Assembly (NCBI RefSeq): GCF_007743815.1
Contig: NZ_CP036265.1
Span: 3,304,823 to 3,368,822 of the forward strand
Source: Alienimonas californiensis
GTDB lineage: Bacteria; Planctomycetota; Planctomycetia; Planctomycetales; Planctomycetaceae
Length of the DNA stretch: 64,000 nt
Reading direction: 5' to 3'
Within the stretch, counting starts at the first letter, position 1. Each line of letters opens with the position of its first letter. A program made the translations under genes and the position numbers. Positions 61,419-64,000 of the stretch are shown one piece after another. The notes below the pieces were generated by a model. That model saw only the letters and a list, made by a program, of their open reading frames with translations. It made no database searches and was not told the origin of the DNA.

Positions 61419-62561
61419 TCACGCCGCGTTCAGTGCGGCGACGATATTCGTCCGGGCCGCATGCCACGCGGGAATAACCCCGGCCAGCAGGCCCACGGCG
61501 GCCGAGACCCCCGCGGCGGTCAGCACCAGCGAGAGGGAGGGGCGGAAGGCGATCGTCACCCCCTCGGCGCCCACGGCCAGCCCGCCGAACGCCAGGATTG
61601 CCGTCGCCGCCGCCGTGCCGACCAATCCGCCGAGCAGGCAGATCAGGAGGCTTTCGCAGACCACCAGTCCGAACACCCGCGTCGGCCGCACGCCGAGGGT
61701 TTGCAAGACGGCGTGCTCCTTCACCCGGTCCTGCACGGCCATCACGGTGGTCGTGGCCACCAGCGCCAGCACCAGGCCCACGCAGGCGAAGCCCAGCCAG
61801 TGGGCGAAGCCGATCAGGTCCACCAGATCCGACAGCGTGCTCGCCTGAAAGGCCCCCTTGCGGCGGGTCGTCGTGGCGACGGGGCCGGCGGCGAGGGCGG
61901 CGTCGATCTCGCGGGCCACGGCGTCTGCGTCGGCGTCCGGGGCGAGGGCGACCTCGTGCATCGTCACCAGCCCGGCGGAGTCGAGGCCGCGGGTGTACTG
62001 GAGGAATTCGAGGCTGGTGAACGCCACGTTCTCCTCCGCCGCGACCGGCGACGCGAACACCCCGGCCACCTGCACGCTCAGGTCCCCGATCGCAAAGGTG
62101 TCCCCCACCGCCAGCCCCCGCCGTCGGGCCAGCGACTGGCCCACCAGCGCGGCGTCCCGGCGGCTCTCGAACGCCGCCCAGTCGCCGGAGGTTAACGTCA
62201 GCCCGCGGTTCTCCCGCAGTTGCTTCGGATCGGCCCCGTTGAAGACGACGATGTCCAGGCTCGCCCGGCAGTTATTCGTCCAGACCTGCAAGGGCATCAC
62301 CCCCCGCACGCCGGGGACCTCGCGAATCGTGCGGGCATAGTCCTCCGGCAGCTTGCTGCTGGTCGGACAGAAACGGTTCTCCTGAAAGACGATCAGCGTG
62401 CGATCGGCGTCCCCGCCGGCGGTCAGTCGGTTCAGGCCCTCCTGCACGGAGGCGACGAAGCAGAACACGAACAGCGCCACCGCCGCCCCGCCGGCGGTGA
62501 GGAACGTGCGCATCCCGTGGCGCCAGAGGCCTTTGAAGACGTAGGGGAGAAACTTGAGCAT
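61419..62561 (-). CDS. MacB/FtsX-type ABC transporter permease
   Basis: The product is 380 residues. One N-terminal helix ([20 protein letters not shown]) is followed by a large extracytoplasmic MacB-PCD-like domain (about 45-240), then three C-terminal helices in the FtsX domain ([39 protein letters not shown] and [17 protein letters not shown]). The ATPase partner is 45 nt upstream on the same strand and an adaptor further upstream. Together they form a MacAB-like export system. The substrate is unknown. Confidence 0.88.
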   Translation of the reverse strand: MLKFLPYVFKGLWRHGMRTFLTAGGAAVALFVFCFVASVQEGLNRLTAGGDADRTLIVFQENRFCPTSSKLPEDYARTIREVPGVRGVMPLQVWTNNCRASLDIVVFNGADPKQLRENRGLTLTSGDWAAFESRRDAALVGQSLARRRGLAVGDTFAIGDLSVQVAGVFASPVAAEENVAFTSLEFLQYTRGLDSAGLVTMHEVALAPDADADAVAREIDAALAAGPVATTTRRKGAFQASTLSDLVDLIGFAHWLGFACVGLVLALVATTTVMAVQDRVKEHAVLQTLGVRPTRVFGLVVCESLLICLLGGLVGTAAATAILAFGGLAVGAEGVTIAFRPSLSLVLTAAGVSAAVGLLAGVIPAWHAARTNIVAALNAA

Positions 62562-62606
62562 CGGGCGGTTTCGGTTCGGCGGGCGGGGCTGGGAACGGGG
62601 GCGACT

Positions 62607-63332
62607 CTAGCCGGCGACGGCGAGCGAACGGCCGTTGCGGGCCGCGTCGGCGCCGTCGTTCAATTCGACGATCTGTCCGCCGTCCAGTCGCAACCGGCGA
62701 CCGGCGAGATCCGCGACCGCGGAGTCGTGCGTGACCATCAGCAGCGTCATGCCCAACTCTTCGTTCAGACGGACGAGCAGGATTTGAATCTGCTCGCTGG
62801 TCGCCGCGTCGAGGCTGCCGGTGGGTTCGTCGGCGACGACGAGCGTGGGGTTCATCACGATCGCCCGGGCGATGCCCACCCGCTGTTCCTGTCCGCCGGA
62901 CATCTGCCGCGGCAGGTGGTCGGCCCGGTCGGTCAGGCCGACCGCCTCCAGCGCCAGTTCGACCCGGTCCCGCCGCTCAGAGCGGGAGAGCGGGGCCAGC
63001 AGCGTGGGCAGTTCGACGTTCTCGTAGGCCGTCAGCACCGGCACGAGGTTGTGCGTTTGAAAGATGTAGCCGAGGTGGGCGGCCCGCCAGTCGGCCAGCT
63101 TGGTGCGGGACATCGCGGTGATCTCCGTGCCGGCGACGGTGATCGTGCCGGCGTCCGGCCGGTCGATCCCGGCGACGGCGTTCAGCAGCGTGCTCTTGCC
63201 GGTGCCGCTGGGGCCCATCATGGAGACGAAATCGCCCTCATGAATGTCCAGATCGACCTCGTCCAGCGGGGTGACGGTTTCGCCGCCCTTTTTGAACGCC
63301 TTCTTCAGACCGCGAACTTCGACCAAAGCCAT
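62607..63332 (-). CDS. MacB/LolD-type ABC transporter ATP-binding protein
   Basis: The product is 241 residues. Walker A is in [20 protein letters not shown], the signature is [15 protein letters not shown], Walker B is [12 protein letters not shown] and the H-switch is LMVTHDS. These are typical of the LolD/MacB/FtsE group. The start [13 protein letters not shown] follows TAGGAATTTATTGGGG-type non-coding sequence. It lies between the permease and the truncated adaptor. Confidence 0.93.
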   Translation of the reverse strand: MALVEVRGLKKAFKKGGETVTPLDEVDLDIHEGDFVSMMGPSGTGKSTLLNAVAGIDRPDAGTITVAGTEITAMSRTKLADWRAAHLGYIFQTHNLVPVLTAYENVELPTLLAPLSRSERRDRVELALEAVGLTDRADHLPRQMSGGQEQRVGIARAIVMNPTLVVADEPTGSLDAATSEQIQILLVRLNEELGMTLLMVTHDSAVADLAGRRLRLDGGQIVELNDGADAARNGRSLAVAG

Positions 63333-63393
63333 CGTCTCGCCTCGTCGTTGGTAGGAATTTATTGGGGAGTCAATGAGGAGCGCCGGCGGCCGG

Positions 63394-64000
63394 TCAGCCG
63401 GCGTCCTCGCCGGTAATCTCGATGCGGTCGCCGTCCTCCAGCCCCTCGCGGCCGGCGACGAGCAGTTTGTCGGTGGGGCGGAGGCCGTCCGTAACTTCGA
63501 TCAGGTCCTCCGTGCCGGCGTCCCCGAGGGTGACGGCCTGCCGGCGGGCGACGCCGTCCGCCCCGGCGATCCAGACGGTTCTCGCCTCTCCCTCGCCCTC
63601 GACCAGGCGCCGGGGGACGAGCAGGCGTTCCCGCTGCTCCTCGCCGACGGGTTCCTCGTCGGTCGGGGGGGCGAGGAACGTCGCTTTGACCAGCATTTCC
63701 GGCCGCACGGCCGGCGGCGGGCTGTCGAGGGCGACCTTCACTTCGAGCGTGTTCTTCTGCACGTTCGCCGCGGAGGTCGTCTCCAGCACGCGGCCGGCGA
63801 TCGGTTCGTCCGCGGCCGCGGTTTCCACTGTCACCGGCTGCCCGCGGACGACCCGGGGGACGTCCTCCAGCCGCACGTCGGCCCGCACCTGCAACATCGC
63901 CGGGTCGTACAGGCTCACGACGGCGGAGCCCTCCGGATTGGACTGCGCCTCCTGCCCGGTGACGAACGAACCGGGCGGCGCCAGCACGGCCAGCACGCGG
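63394..64000 (-). CDS. Periplasmic adaptor of a MacA/HlyD type, 5' end beyond the window
   Basis: The visible 202 codons are the C-terminal part of a membrane fusion protein. [20 protein letters not shown] is the end of a barrel-sandwich hybrid. It continues with [20 protein letters not shown] (beta barrel), [20 protein letters not shown] and [12 protein letters not shown]. The tail carries [20 protein letters not shown]. The open frame continues past the window edge, so the N-terminus with membrane anchor is missing here. It starts the ABC export operon with the ATPase and permease genes. Confidence 0.86.
   Translation of the reverse strand, partial: RVLAVLAPPGSFVTGQEAQSNPEGSAVVSLYDPAMLQVRADVRLEDVPRVVRGQPVTVETAAADEPIAGRVLETTSAANVQKNTLEVKVALDSPPPAVRPEMLVKATFLAPPTDEEPVGEEQRERLLVPRRLVEGEGEARTVWIAGADGVARRQAVTLGDAGTEDLIEVTDGLRPTDKLLVAGREGLEDGDRIEITGEDAG

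Overview
The window looks like a chromosomal segment of a high-GC planctomycete (Planctomycetota; the exact genus cannot be fixed by eye). The signs are very high GC, a DUF1080-type lipoprotein, a PQQ-type beta-propeller, a REP-associated transposase with its own palindromes, an IS701-type transposase relic, many His-rich secreted proteins, and long unrelated antisense frames of the kind high GC produces.

Layout. (1) 0-19.5 kb is ordinary core genome: a truncated DDE transposase, a GH13_18-type sugar phosphorylase, a DUF1080 lipoprotein, an AldA-like aldehyde dehydrogenase, a PQQ beta-propeller protein, PurU, a HIT hydrolase, a membrane-anchored PIN/TRAM protein, ArgRS, RsfS, an ABC-2 exporter module with a conserved companion protein, a DUF58 protein, a RAYT transposase between two palindromes, GlgC and tRNA-Arg(ACG). 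(2) 19.5-31 kb is accessory: a replication-initiator-like double-HTH protein beside a locally AT-richer stretch, a fossil of a metal-resistance lipoprotein, a complete IetAS-type defence pair (AAA ATPase plus subtilisin-like protease), a frameshifted GNAT gene, a decayed IS701 transposase and about 1.8 kb of apparently non-coding DNA with perfect 16-bp palindromes. (3) 30.5-37.5 kb is a minus-strand cassette array: DUF1257 (Ycf35-like), DUF2997, a Ycf46-like AAA ATPase, a coiled-coil protein, small unknowns and a divergent beta-sliding-clamp-like protein. Several gene junctions carry their own hairpin terminator. This is the best candidate for an undescribed system. (4) 37.7-40.8 kb is a graveyard of two frameshifted genes, a carboxypeptidase-regulatory-like/thioredoxin-like protein and an endonuclease/exonuclease/phosphatase protein. 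(5) 41-60 kb is a large heavy-metal resistance island with two complete RND efflux modules (adaptor plus pump, one outer-membrane factor), three CDF-type exporters, a YnfA protein and many small secreted His/Cys-rich proteins. (6) 60-64 kb has two low-complexity secreted proteins that share a His-rich motif, then a MacB-like ABC export system (permease, ATPase, truncated adaptor).

The metal island works as a unit. Periplasmic His/Cys-rich proteins and lipoproteins would bind or hand over metal, CDF proteins move it from cytosol to periplasm, and the two RND tripartite pumps carry it across the outer membrane. No metal-sensing regulator is visible in the window. The accessory section from tRNA-Arg to about 41 kb has no intact integrase, and no duplicated tRNA end was found, so its outer limits remain undefined.
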